This document shows positions 37,300 through 48,530 of a stretch of 64,000 nucleotides of DNA, in pieces. The notes below the pieces were generated by a model, which saw only the letters and a list, made by a program, of their open reading frames with translations, ran no database searches and was not told the origin of the DNA. The stretch is from Akebia trifoliata. Taxonomy: Eukaryota; Streptophyta; Magnoliopsida; Ranunculales; Lardizabalaceae. Position numbers and translations under genes: made by a program. Where the stretch lies: NCBI GenBank assembly GCA_017979445.1, contig CM030711.1, positions 45,865,560-45,929,559 of the forward strand, read 5' to 3'. How positions within the stretch are numbered: position 1 is the first letter of the stretch; each line of letters starts with the position of its first letter.

Positions 37300-37760
37300 T
37301 TTTCTTCTCTATCTTTATTATATTTCATCTTTTATCTATTTTAACCTATTTTATTATTTTTCATTTTTTATCCTTTTAAATTCAAAATTATTTAATAATA
37401 TTCTTCCAGTTTTATTTTTCTATTTAAACTCCTTTTTTTTTTTTTTTAATCTTTACCCCTCAACTTTATTTTCACTCCTTTAACTGTATAACATTTTCTC
37501 TTTTATTTCTTTTAATCTATTTTATTATTTTTAATATTTTACCCATTTAACCTCAAAATTATTTAATAATATCTGTTTAATTTTTTTTTTTTTTTTTTTT
37601 CACTTTTATACCCTTAACTCTCCCATCAAATTATGATTTTGTGGGACTCACTTTATTTTTTTTACACTTCACTCATATAAATTTACTATATTTTCTCTCT
37701 AATTCACATTATTATTTTTTTCCTTTTAACCTTAAAATTATTTAATAATATTCCAAACCT
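37300..37760. repeat. Pyrimidine-rich tandem array, about 175-bp unit
   Basis: The word AAAATTATTTAATAATAT recurs near 37384, 37555 and 37735. It is preceded each time by TTTTTATCC/TTTTACCC-type and TTTTAACC words. Long T runs fill the units. There are three degenerate copies and no coding content. Confidence 0.7.
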
Positions 37761-38730
37761 AATTAGGCTTGACCCAAACTTACTAATTTCGTGTTGTTTT
37801 CACGGATTATATTAAAATTGCCATCATTTACTTTAACTTTATTTATTTTCACTTTTTTCCCTTAACCCGAGAGTGGATTCCTGTGCTGTAGGCGTACGTG
37901 AACTTTAATATATATATATATATATATATCGAAGATATAATATTTTGAAAATGTTATATATCGTAAGATATTTTGAATTTGATGCTCTCATTTCTCATTC
38001 GTTATACATAAGATCGATTTATATTTTGGCTCGAGATATCTATGAATCCCTTCAAATACTTTTTCTTTAAGAAAAAAAAAAGAAAAAAATAGATATTATA
38101 TTGCCTCACCATCTATTCTTAATCCGACCCCAATTCATATGTAAATCATCAAAGAATTAGCATACATCTTGAGATACTGTTAGTAAAAGTTGGTGAAGCT
38201 CTCAAGAGAAAAAGGTGCCGTTGAATACTTAAAGCAGCACCAGTTGCAATTTGTAAGGCGGTGGGAAAACAATTAAATGAGCCTATAGTCTACTTTTTTT
38301 TACCTATTATAAAGATTGAAATACCCCTAAGACACGGGTGGCCGGTGCGACCCATTCTTAATGTCGAATATCATATCTGCTCAAAACGGTCTCAAATCAG
38401 TAGTACACGTCACGTGCTCACGTTCTAGTAGGAGTCCTCTTCAACCCATATAGATGCCTTGTTCATGTTGATGCACCCCATGCCCATCTATCACATCACA
38501 TCATACGGATATAATATAAGGGCTGGTGGACATGCATGTACATGTGCATTCATGCATAGTGCATGGCATACTTATGAGATTTGGTAATTTTTATATATTT
38601 CATTAATGGTTTAAATATTATAGATTAATGTAAAACTAAGATTTTGTGATTTATTATTTGTTAGTCCACAATTTATAATTAATTAATTAATAGATAATTT
38701 TAAATGAGTTAAAAAGTTTGACTAACTCAC
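37761..38730. other. Intergenic, no gene recognised
   Basis: Contains a TA microsatellite at 37910-37929. Otherwise it is AT-rich, without supported features. Confidence 0.4.
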
Positions 38731-38934
38731 AGAGATTAGCTGAGATGGTAAGAGCGATAGCGACTGGATTTGCTCCTTAGGTCGTGTCTTTGAATCTTTA
38801 CATGTCTCTCTACAGAAACACGACTACTTAAATGATGTCAACTAACAAGGTGGGATGGTGCGTGGGTCAAGCAAAACTTGATGGACCGTGTACAACCCAC
38901 TAACCACAGAAATACCTTGTTTCAAAAATAAAAA
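38731..38934 (+). mobile_element. tRNA-derived SINE, same family as 23678-23850
   Basis: The head reads GAGATTAGCTGAGATGGTAAG, with one extra base, then GGATTTGCTCC, TTAGGTCGTG and a B-box-like TCTTTGAATC. The tail is TTTCAAAAATAAAAA. It matches the minus-strand SINE in SDS22 intron 1 through TAGCT..G.TGGTAAG and TTTGCTCC.TAGGTC. The duplication is not clear. Confidence 0.65.
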
Positions 38935-39568
38935 TTGACTTGAGATGGGCCAACCTAAAATTCAATTTGCCCCATAAATGAAATATGGCTCACGTTGTTC
39001 AATGAATAGTAGAGTTTTTTCCTCTAAAAATAGAAATAAAAATAGAATTAAATTAAATAAATATTAATTGATTAAAAATATTGTACAATGATCTAAAGGG
39101 TTCTTGTTTAATAGTTTTGTTTTACTTACAAATAATTTAGTAGCATCTTTTGGAAGAAAAACAGTGATGACACTCTTTGTCCAATGCAAACTTGCCACCT
39201 GGAGTAAATATATTTTGACTCCATCGTGGCAACACTATGGGATCACCTCTGAAAATCTTGAAATACAATAAAAGAAAAATGGTTTAAGGGACAGTCAGAT
39301 AAATAAACAAAGAGGAGAGAGAGGCCTCTGGATCAGCGATGTCTAGGATCACAACGACAATCATAAGAGTCGAATATTTCGATTTCTCTAACTCCCATGT
39401 GATATAGTACGAGTTTGATGTGAGAACTTCTCATCAAGCAGTATGTGAAGTTGGCAAATATTAACACGTGGTATCTTAAAAGTTTATCTATATATCTGAT
39501 TAGTAAATTCCATGTCATACCCTTTCATAAAAATCATGAAGTATTGTTCTTGATTGGTGATTGATAGA

Positions 39569-39730
39569 TTTTTTTTTTTTTTTATAATATTAAAAAAAGA
39601 GTTAGGCTAGCACAACTTAATCAATCTTTTGTTTTTAATTAATAGAATCTATAACTCAGTGATGACGATAATCGAACTCAGGTCTATGGGTTCAACACTA
39701 AGACTTTTACCAACTAAACTAATTAGCACT
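39569..39730 (-). mobile_element. Decayed tRNA-like SINE
   Basis: The minus strand shows an A-box-like TTAGTTTAGTTGGTAAAAG and a B-box-like CTGAGTTCGATTATCG, with a long T-run at 39569-39583 on the plus strand (the A tail). It resembles the family at 53800 and 55651. Ends are uncertain. Confidence 0.5.
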
Positions 39731-40209
39731 TGTGGTGTGCTCCGAAGTGCCATTTTGAAGAACGCATGAGAGCACAAATTTTCATTTGTCCACCTGTATT
39801 GTAAGGCATCCCAATGTGGCATAAGGTAGGTATTTTTATAATTTTGAAATACCTTGTAATACACTTGGATCAATGTGAATGTGTGGTCTAATGCAGACTT
39901 CAAAATGTCGGTCTTCAAAATCGTACTATACACTCAAACCCTTGTTAAGGTTGTGGGTTCAATGTGATTGTCATGTTGGCAAAATAATACCTTATCTCTC
40001 TAGAGTTTGTAGCCTATTTATTTTTATTACTATTTTCTTTTTAATTTGATCCGAAGGCTTTGAAATTGAAGAGCTATTGAAATCCAATACTAAAAAAAAA
40101 AAAAATTCCTTCACCCAAAAGTAATTTTAAAAATTAAATAAATAAAATTCTCAAAATTTTATTCTCTATATCCTTATGACATCTGATATATTTTTTATTG
40201 CGAAACATT

Positions 40210-40565
40210 TTCCTTTCCTAATAAGATTTTAAGCCTTACCAAGGGTTGTTTTGTTCAAATAGATTATCACATTAGCAATTTAACATTACAATCCTCTAAA
40301 TTTTATTGACAAATTCATATCCATTTTTTTTTTAAATACAATTGCTTTTGGGTTTGATTCAAGTTTTGAAAATGAATGGTTACCAAACTTTCACCTAACT
40401 CCCAAATTTAAATTTAAAATTTAACAGTGAAAAATATATATATTTTTTCAAAAAATTCATAGAAATTTATTCTCTGCAACCCTAAAGCATCAGATCATTT
40501 TTTTTATGAGCCCAAGGACTTTCAGGAAGGTTTAAATCATAACTAACTTAGTAAGACTAGTCGAA
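40210..40565 (-). mobile_element. Reverse-oriented copy of the 51043-51425 element
   Basis: On the minus strand it shares TTAGTAAG, GATCTGATGC, TTTTTCAC, TTTGGTAACCATTCATTTTC, GAT.AATCTATTTGAACAAAA and CCTTGGTAAGGCTTAAAATC with the 51 kb copy. More decayed related pieces lie at about 40850-41090 and 42600-42900. It has no coding capacity. Confidence 0.5.
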
Positions 40566-41090
40566 TTCTTTTTTGTTTTAAAGCCACGGTAATCAACAAT
40601 TAGGAAACTTTCTTTACTTTAACTAACTAGGGAAAATTTTTTTTTCTTATAAAGTATAGTATGCAAGTGAGTGAAAGGTCAAAGAAGAAGACCAGACAAA
40701 TCTAAAATCTTGTAACACTTATCTTGAGGTTTTTGAAATAATTTTACCCCCCACACCAATGGGCAACCATTAAAATTTATGAATCAAACTCATTATTATG
40801 CTCACATGATTCAGGCTAGCCCAAGTGCAGTTTGGGCCCACATAGATTATCATCTTAGCCATCCAAAAACCAAACCCTCTAGATTTCATAAAATAAAAAA
40901 ACTCGGTTTCAAAAAATAAAATTTTTTCGATTTGATCGAAGGTGCTGAAAATGAATAAGTAAATTCTCGAATTTAAATCAAAATTCAAATGTGAAAAATA
41001 AATTTTTTATTTTTTTAATCAAAATATCTTAAAATTGTCTACTTTATGTCCATATGGCATCCGTTCATGTTTTTGGATGCCACATGATGG

Positions 41091-43394
41091 CACTATCAAT
41101 GTGACATCAAGCTTTTGTGTGTATATCGTTAGATACAAAGGTTTCACATCAAACTCAAACCACTCTCCTTCTCAACTCCCGAAACTGGGAATTCCGTGTA
41201 CAATCGTTTAAGGAATTTCGATAAAGGTAGACGTTACAGAAAACAATGTATAACAGAAAACAATGCATGACCGGATATAGCAGGTCAGGTCGTCGCGGAA
41301 ACCCATGTTTTATTGGAGTAAATAAGCGCAAATGACATTGTATATGGTTGAAATCAATCTCAACCGTACAAACAGTGGACCCATGAAGATAAAGGGATCA
41401 TAATCTTGATCAACAAGATTAGTTTGGATGGCCAAAAAGAGAATTACTTACTATCATCTGATCATAAAGTAACCTGCTTTTTTTATGAGGCTGAAATTTT
41501 TGCATGAAGGGAAAATTTATTTTTGGATGATTTTGAGGTATCTTTCGGGATTTTGGTTAGTATTGAGGGGAGTAGATCCTTTGTCTCGCGATTATCAAAC
41601 AGTCCTTTATAGCTCTTATCAATGTTTGAGGTTGTGCCATGTCATCATGACAGTTGTATCCAATGGTTTAAATTTGGGATCTTAGTGATGGTCGATTTTT
41701 AAACACTTATTAACCCCCCCCCCCCCCAAAAAAAAAAAAAAAAAAAAAAAGAATTTTATTATTATTAATTTGATCTAAATCATGAATCCAAGATGAGTGT
41801 GTTGTTAGTTTCCATCAATGTGATGTTCCATGGATGGTAGAACAAGAGTTATAGGATAATCGCGTTACAGAGGATTCGCTTCTGTATTTGAGATACCCCT
41901 ATTTTTATATTGGTGATGTTGGCATTCTTGGACAGACTAAAAGAAATGATTGAAATGACTTCATCTTTAATCTATAGTAAAAAAATGCTTACTTTTTCAT
42001 CTGTCATCTTCAAATCATTGTTGTGAAACTTTTCATTTTTTTTTTTTTCTCAAAATTTGTAAATTTTTTCAAATAATCAATGATTTATCTATTAAACACC
42101 AAATTCGATTACATTTTTATCCTTTACACTTAAAATTTATTTTCTTAAACATTCACGTCTTAAGACCCATGATAGAATTTTTAGGGAGGTCTAAGATGAT
42201 GAATTTTGTTATCAAACCCCAAAACTTCTTCCTCTTATTTTAAAGAAAAAAAAAAAGAAAAGAAAAAAACCCTAAATTTATCAAAATTACTAGAATTGAT
42301 CGTAGCGAATAATTACCAAATCTAATCTATATTACTATATTGTTCAACCTTTTGGGTAAAAAGATTTTATCATAGTCTTCAGTCTCAAGATTTCATCTCT
42401 TAAATCTCAAGAATAGGATAGGAATTTGGGAAAAATCAAAGACAATTCAATGAAGTTGAGATTGAAAAATTAGACATAGAGGTTGAAGAATATAAAGATG
42501 AAAAATGTTTTACAAGTCAAAGGGCTGGATTGAGGTTAAAAACAAAGGCATTTCGAGAATGATTTTTTGCTCACAACTTAATAATCGTTGCAGCACAAAT
42601 GATATCAACAATAGAGAGAAATTTTCTCTATCTTACCCTTCTCTGCCCACAAATTTCAACTTTGAAATTTAAAATCTTAAAATAGGCCATTGAGACCACA
42701 TGGATTATTACATTGTCAATCTAACGCCACGGCCTTCTAGATTTTAAGAAATAATTCATGTTAAAAAAAAAAAAAAAATCGAACTTGAACTATGGAATTG
42801 AAAATGGATCGCTACCAAGTACCCAAACTTACAAATAAAAATTCAAAGGTGAAAAATAAAGTTGGTAGCATTTCCTCCTCTACAATTCTACAAGGTGAGT
42901 CGGTCAAGAAATTAAAATTTTCCACCATTTGCAAGAGAAATAAATTTCCTTTCTTATTGCTGATGTCATTTGTGCCACATGTCAAATGGCCGTTGGACTG
43001 TGAGGACAAAAAAAGTACTCGCATTTAGTCTAATTTATGACTGCTAGTCTCTCATAGAAGTCAAAGGTCAAGGGTGGCAGGGGCATCTAAAATATTTACC
43101 AAAATCTGGAAGGGCTAATCACCAATATTTTTAGGACAACTTCATCGTCAATGGCCAACATATTAATTTCTGTGTTATTATCTCCTTAAAAAGCAAAATT
43201 ACCTGACTCATGTAATAAAATATAAAAATAAACTAAAATGACTGAATTATGCAAATTTTCTTAGAGAATTAGTCTATTTCAGGTGAAAAAAACAAAGCCT
43301 ACGAAAATTAGGAGAGAGAAAGAAGATTAATGCTAGAATTTGTACCTAACCTCTAATTTCACCCGAATTTCAAAAGCTCCCGTTTCAAACTAAA
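41091..43394. other. Intergenic, decayed repeats 3' of the GATA gene
   Basis: Holds a C-run followed by an A-run (41714-41750) and a decayed copy of the non-autonomous family (about 42600-42900). Other AT-rich DNA is unclassified. The right edge probably includes the GATA 3' UTR. No gene is supported. Confidence 0.4.
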
Positions 43395-44696
43395 TTAAAA
43401 GTGATTGAAATCGGGTCCTGAGTGATGGTGGATCAAATACTCGTCTTCTCCACAACCCGATCCATCAAACACCGGGTTCGGGTAAAGAAATGGTTGGTGC
43501 TGAATCATTTGCAACTCCTTTTGTCTGCGAAGCTCGAGCACCTTTCGGTGCGAATTGGAGTGTTTCGCAACAACAAATGTCGGGCTAGAAGCGGGTCGGT
43601 ATTCGGGTACAAGTCGACCCGACTTGAATCGGACCCCGCATGCATTGCATAGTGTCTTCGGACCTGACGGTCCGGTCCGCCACTGCGGTGTCTTGTCGGT
43701 GGCACAATGCAGGCACCTCCGACCATCGCTATTTCCGTTTTCATGATCTGAAACTTCTTTCTTCTTTGCTGTCGCCTTAGTTGTCTTCTTTCCGGAATCT
43801 GACACAATGTCAGATTCCGATGAGGATGTTGTTGGGGATAAAACAAGGAGGCGTGTCGACCAGTTGCAGGGAGTGGCTCGAGAGCGTTTGCTACGAGCTT
43901 TGCCGGGAACTGACATCTCCGAATGGATTATCGGGTTATATGGATCAGGTTCAGGTTTGAATTCGCGGGTTTCGGATACTTCTTGGTCCGTGCGAATTTT
44001 CAGCCCAGAAATTAGCTGGAGTTTCTGTAACTCATCACTTGAGAACGATTCATCCACGAAATTCGAGACCCATTCTAGCTCTGCTAGATCGTCATACTGT
44101 ATTAAAAGCAATTTAAAAAAAAAAAAAATCAAAAATCAGAAATTTTGATAAATTTCAAAAAAGAAAAGTAGAAGAATACAAATGCGTTAGTTTTTAATTT
44201 AATTATCAGTTTACTTTACGAGAAACTGAAGAAATTAATAAATTTGTGGATAGAGTCAAAAACTCAAAACAAAATTCAATAAAAAATTACCAAATAAAAC
44301 TCCAATTTTTTTTTTTAAAGATTTCGAAACAAAATTACAGTAAACGAATTCGATTTTAGGTAATAAATTTGAAGACAAAACAGTATTATTTACCGGAACG
44401 CAGAGCTCGTCGGAAAAATTCCGGCAATTGAGGTTGTCGGAAAACTGAGGATTACAACCGGAAAAGGAAGACTCACAGCTTTCCATGACGGTAACGGTAG
44501 AAGAATCTGTGGAATTAATGGTAACGTTTTCGAAGGTACCTTCATCTCCAACCACAGAATCATCGTTGGAGAAGTCGAGGAGGTCTTCGATGATGAAATG
44601 TTCGCTTGATTTAGGATCTGCATGTCTTTTTTCCTGCTCGAGAAGGGTATTTTCGTCAATGAGGTTGCCATTGTAGAAGAACTCTGGTGCCTCCAT
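43395..44696 (-). CDS. GATA zinc-finger transcription factor (plant class A)
   Basis: A nuclear DNA-binding protein recognising GATA motifs. There are two exons, 44394-44696 (101 codons) and 43395-44096, joined in phase 0 across a 297-nt intron, for 334 residues. The single type IV zinc finger has Cys 229, 232, 251 and 254 in the C-X2-C-X18-C-X2-C spacing of plant GATA factors ('[13 protein letters not shown]', '[20 protein letters not shown]'). It is followed by the usual basic tail '[15 protein letters not shown]'. The acidic N-terminus '[16 protein letters not shown]' is typical of class A (subfamily I) members, as is '[18 protein letters not shown]' at the exon 2 start. A basic stretch '[10 protein letters not shown]' at about 166-175 may serve nuclear import. 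The GATA5/6/12 group is the closest by motif; orthology was not established. Confidence 0.94.
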
Positions 44697-44819
44697 TGAT
44701 GTCTGTTAGGTTAAATTCGACTTTGTTTCAGGAAAAGAGAGAGAGAGGAGAAGAAGATAAAGTGAAGAGTTAATTTGTGTTTGAAGGCGACAGGCGGACA
44801 GCTAAAATAACTGAAAAAA

Positions 44820-44829
44820 ATATATAAAA
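44820..44829 (-). promoter_or_regulatory. Possible TATA box of the GATA gene
   Basis: TATATATTT-like sequence on the minus strand, about 125 bases upstream of the start codon, before a leader containing a GA-rich stretch (44735-44752). Position only; no transcript evidence. Confidence 0.3.
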
Positions 44830-45179
44830 TATTAAAGCATCTTTACCTGCTATGAAAAATTAATAAAATCAGTAGTAAAGTTAATTAAAACAACCATTTT
44901 TCAACGTAATTACGCTTTTACCCTTTTTCTTTATAGAATTTCAGAAATTTTCTCTTTTGACTATTTTATGCCAGCCAGGATGACAATGCCCTTTACCATT
45001 TTGTGTGACAAATGGTTTTAAAACTTTGTTGAGTCGACTTTAAAATTAAAATTAAAATTAAATTGAATTGGGTCGACTTTCTTAGGTTTGAGGTCACATG
45101 ATCCTAACTCGTCAAGTCAACTAGTCAAATCGTTGAATCAATCCATCAAATTGGTCCTTCAAAAATACATCAAATTGGG

Positions 45180-45370
45180 TCAAAAACTCGATTGAGTTAT
45201 TCTGATTACGCACGTAGTAACGAGTTCGAATTTGATAATTATTGGGTGATGGTTCAATTTTCTTAATTCGGATAAATTGAAGAATCATCAATCAATTCTC
45301 CAATTTGCCAATTTAACCGGCTAATCACTAATTTAGAGAATTTTACTGATTTTTTGAAAAATTACGTAGA
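45180..45370. repeat. Copy of an unclassified repeat also at about 59690-59960
   Basis: Both copies contain GGTTCAATT..TTAATTCG, TCGATT/TCAATTCTCCAATTTG-like words, TTAACCGGCTAA, CACTAATTTAGAGAATTTTAC and a following run of T. No terminal repeats were defined. Confidence 0.5.
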
Positions 45371-46047
45371 AGGAAATATCAAATTTTCATTAAAAGAACT
45401 AAGGGGTATAAATGTGATTTCATGGCCATGTAATTCAACTAGAAAAGGTAAGATTGGATTTGATTATTAATCAAGTTTTTTAATTGAAAATAGGCTTTAA
45501 AATTTAAGTGTTCAATCAATTATTAGGAACTAATCGAGCCGTTTAATTTGCATTTAAGCTTGCAATTAGATTCCTCACCTTTTCTTTTTCTCTTTTTCTT
45601 TTTTACCCCTACACTTTACCCATTTTAATTATTAATGTAATTTTTAACAAGTTCCACTTGTACCACATCCCTATTTTTTTTGCCTTTCTATTTAGAAAAA
45701 TGCTAAACTGACTTCCTTGAGCATTATCTTTAACACTGCTTTGACGTGGTGGTGTGCATAGAACCATACATACTTTCCTCGAGATATGAGTGTTGTACAC
45801 TCAACGAAATCAACGATTTCTTGTCATCACAGTATTGATATATATATTTTTTTCTTTTCTCTTCTACTTTGTATTCCAATTACCTTCCAACATGCATCCT
45901 TCAAGATCACACCCTACTTCTCGGGTGTCTTAGATTGAGAAGTGGTGATGTAATAGTCGATGAATGTGGAAAGAGAGAGTAGGGTTGTCAAAGAATTGGA
46001 TCGGTTACCGTGGACTAGTTTGATAAGTATCAAATTGGACCTGAAAC
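45371..46047. other. Intergenic, no gene recognised
   Basis: AT-rich spacer beyond the GATA promoter. The segment at about 45970 (GGGTTGTCAA..AATTGGATCGG) resembles the start of the PIF-like MITE at 2751 but is incomplete. Confidence 0.35.
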
Positions 46048-46400
46048 TTTTTTTTTTTTTTTTTTTCTGAAAGGTCAATAAGGTTAAGGTATACCTAGAC
46101 TAACTACAACCTCAGGAAAGGAAAATCCTTACGATCCTGATCAGTGATAGAACTGAGGTTACAAGAGAGAACACCACTATCTATTTCAAAACATTCCATA
46201 GAGTCTTGGGAGGATGTAAGATAGTCCACAGTTCATTTAGCTTCCTTTAAAATATGATTGAAGGTGTACCCATGGAAACTAGGAAGTATCCTTCTAATAG
46301 AAAGAACTAAGTGTATAATACTCCATGGAGTACTCCATCGATTGTTAAGGATATTAACAACCGTTAATAAGTATGCCTGAACCCGAATGTTGAGACAACC
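46048..46400 (-). mobile_element. LINE 3' end remnant (RNase H-like region)
   Basis: A T-run at 46048-46066 marks the poly(A) end of a minus-strand element. The frame next to it reads 'HLVLSIRRILPSFHGYTFNH', then 'LKEAK', matching the position of the RNase H 'REAN' segment of plant LINEs. It is strongly truncated and broken by stops. Confidence 0.5.
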
Positions 46401-46904
46401 TTTTGCAATACACTGCTGAAACTAATACGATAATAATTAGATTAGATGCTTTTATAGTCATTATCACTGTTCTATCAAATCTCAATTTTTAGATTCCAAA
46501 TTTGATCTGGTAATAAATTTGATTTGATATACAAAATATAAACATCATATACTTAAACAAAAAACCGTGCTAAACTGACTCTAAAAAAAGATACTGAAAC
46601 ATACTCGAGGAAAAAAAAATATGGTTTTGTGTACATTCCACGACAGTTGAGTACTTTTAGTCAATTTAGTTTTAATCTTAAACAAATTGTACAATTTTAT
46701 TTTCGTACTTCCCACATTTTATCTAATCGTGGTCTTATTAATGTGTTAATCTAGAAAATATCCAATTGATTATCAAATTGGATCTTGATACTTATCGAAA
46801 ACGAAATACTTGATCCATATTTGAAGTTGTGAGGAAATGTCGACTATTTCCTATGGGAAAGGAATAACATTGATAAAAACCTAAGAGGGCTGGTTGAATA
46901 ATAT

Positions 46905-47125
46905 TGAGAGCTGCTATTGGCACCCAATTTTTATTTATTACACTTTGATTTCTTTAATTAATTATCACACCCCAATTACAGATTAAAAGACGCTCATCAA
47001 ACAATACAAAGGTTTGGCTAAAATTATAATTTCAACATTATAGCATTTGTTCAAACAATTTTAATAGTTGTTAGAATTATGATTAGGCTCATATAAAATC
47101 CTAAATCCAAAGAACAGAAATCTAG
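46905..47125. mobile_element. Truncated reverse copy of the 35044-35468 MITE
   Basis: Begins GAGAGCTGCTATTGGCACCC. It carries the inverse of the 35 kb copy's interior (CCCAATTAC, TTTCAACATTATA, CATATAAAATCCTAAATCC). It stops at an A-run (47127-47143). Confidence 0.6.
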
Positions 47126-47151
47126 AAAAAAAAAAAAAAAAAACCATATGA

Positions 47152-47260
47152 GAGAATTTCTATTGGCACTCCAACTTTTACTTATTCTCAACCGTTCAAT
47201 TATTTTATATATTTTTTGTTGTGGTGTACAAGTAAAGGGTAAGGTGCCAACAGCAATTCT
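47152..47260. mobile_element. Small MITE with related terminal repeats
   Basis: The ends AGAATTTCTATTGGCACTCC and, inverted, AGAATTGCTGTTGGCACCTT, each followed by a TTTACTT word, lie 109 bases apart. This looks like an internally deleted member of the GAGAGCTGC family next to the truncated copy. Confidence 0.5.
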
Positions 47261-48370
47261 AATCAGGGAAAATTACTTAATGCACCCAATAGGAGGAATT
47301 TCTTTCTAAACCCCTAATTTTTCCTAAGTTACTTCATCGTCCATTTAGTATACGTTTTCTTTCTATTAATGAGTTCGATGGTTCAAATTGTCGAGATTGA
47401 CAAATCAAATCATTGAGATCATCCTTTGTTCCAATAATCCAGATCAACCTTTTCAAACCAACAAGATGAAAGATTGCAAACCGTTGATCTCGATGTCTGG
47501 GCATGAATTATAGAGATCTCATCAATCTTGAAATTTTAGATCTTCATCTTATCAGTGGTGAGGGGGTCTTAAGAGAGAAAGATTTTACTAACTTGGTTGT
47601 TAAGAAAGAGGAATCTGATCATGTAAATAAGATTCTATTCTCATGAGGTGGTGGCAATGAAATACTACAATGATGATAGTGATAGTAATTAATGGCAATG
47701 GCGATTAAGTATTTTGAAATTTAAATTTTTGGTGGACACGTGGTGGCTTGGTGTTGATTTAACATCTTAGTACCTTATATTTGGAAACAGCAAATCTCTA
47801 CTCTGAACAGAAATTATATGTTGAACTATATGGTTCTTAATCTCTATAATGCATGTCTATCTTAAAACGTACTCTAAGGAGCGTAAATTTTGAAGACGAA
47901 ATATGAAACAGAGTATGTTGGAACTAAAAAGTTCATCATAATAGGATGAATTTTATACTTCTAGAAGGAGAAAAATCAATTATGTCATAATTGCAAGAGC
48001 CTATTCAATTATGATTTTTCTTCCAAAAAAAAAACCCCATTGTCACCTTATCTTGTTTTTTAGGTTTGATGGTTGAAGAAGAGAAAACCTTTTTAGGTTG
48101 AAGATTAAGGGTAAAAGAATTTACTCTAGAAGTTGAAGAACAATGGCGTTTTGGAGGAATTTTTTTATTAGTCTCTCATGGAAGACTGAACTCAAGGGTC
48201 ATGTTTTCAATTACGAAGTCTAGATATTTCTAATTTATATACTAAAATACAAGGGTGGATCCCACTTCTTTTACCTCAAGATTTATACCCCAATAATAAT
48301 GTATCTCGAGGATTTAAAAAAAAAATACTTTTATTACTTCTCCTCCCCTTCCCAATTTTGATAATCTAAT
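47261..48370. other. Intergenic, no gene recognised
   Basis: AT-rich DNA without supported open frames or element ends. Confidence 0.4.
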
Positions 48371-48530
48371 TCAAAAACTCACTGAAGTGGCATGTACAAG
48401 AATCGTAGATTTTTCCCTCGGGATACATAACTATAGATCCCTATAAAACATGTTCGGTTGTGTATCCTTAGGAAAAAAAATCTACGATTCTTGCACATGC
48501 CACACCAGTGAGTTTTTGAGTTATTCTGTC
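48371..48530. repeat. Foldback hairpin with shared core
   Basis: The outer arms are TCAAAAACTCACTG and CAGTGAGTTTTTGA. The inner arms carry GTGGCATGT.CAAGAATCGT and AGATTTTT, CCTCGGGATACA and their inverse. Only about 25 bases remain unpaired at the centre. The same inner core occurs, with unrelated outer arms, at 21.0, 35.1, 52.1 and 52.3 kb. Confidence 0.85.

Noticed and set aside
43422..44148. Antisense frames over the GATA gene
   Set aside because: Shadows of the real coding strand; the zinc finger and splice phases fit only the minus strand.
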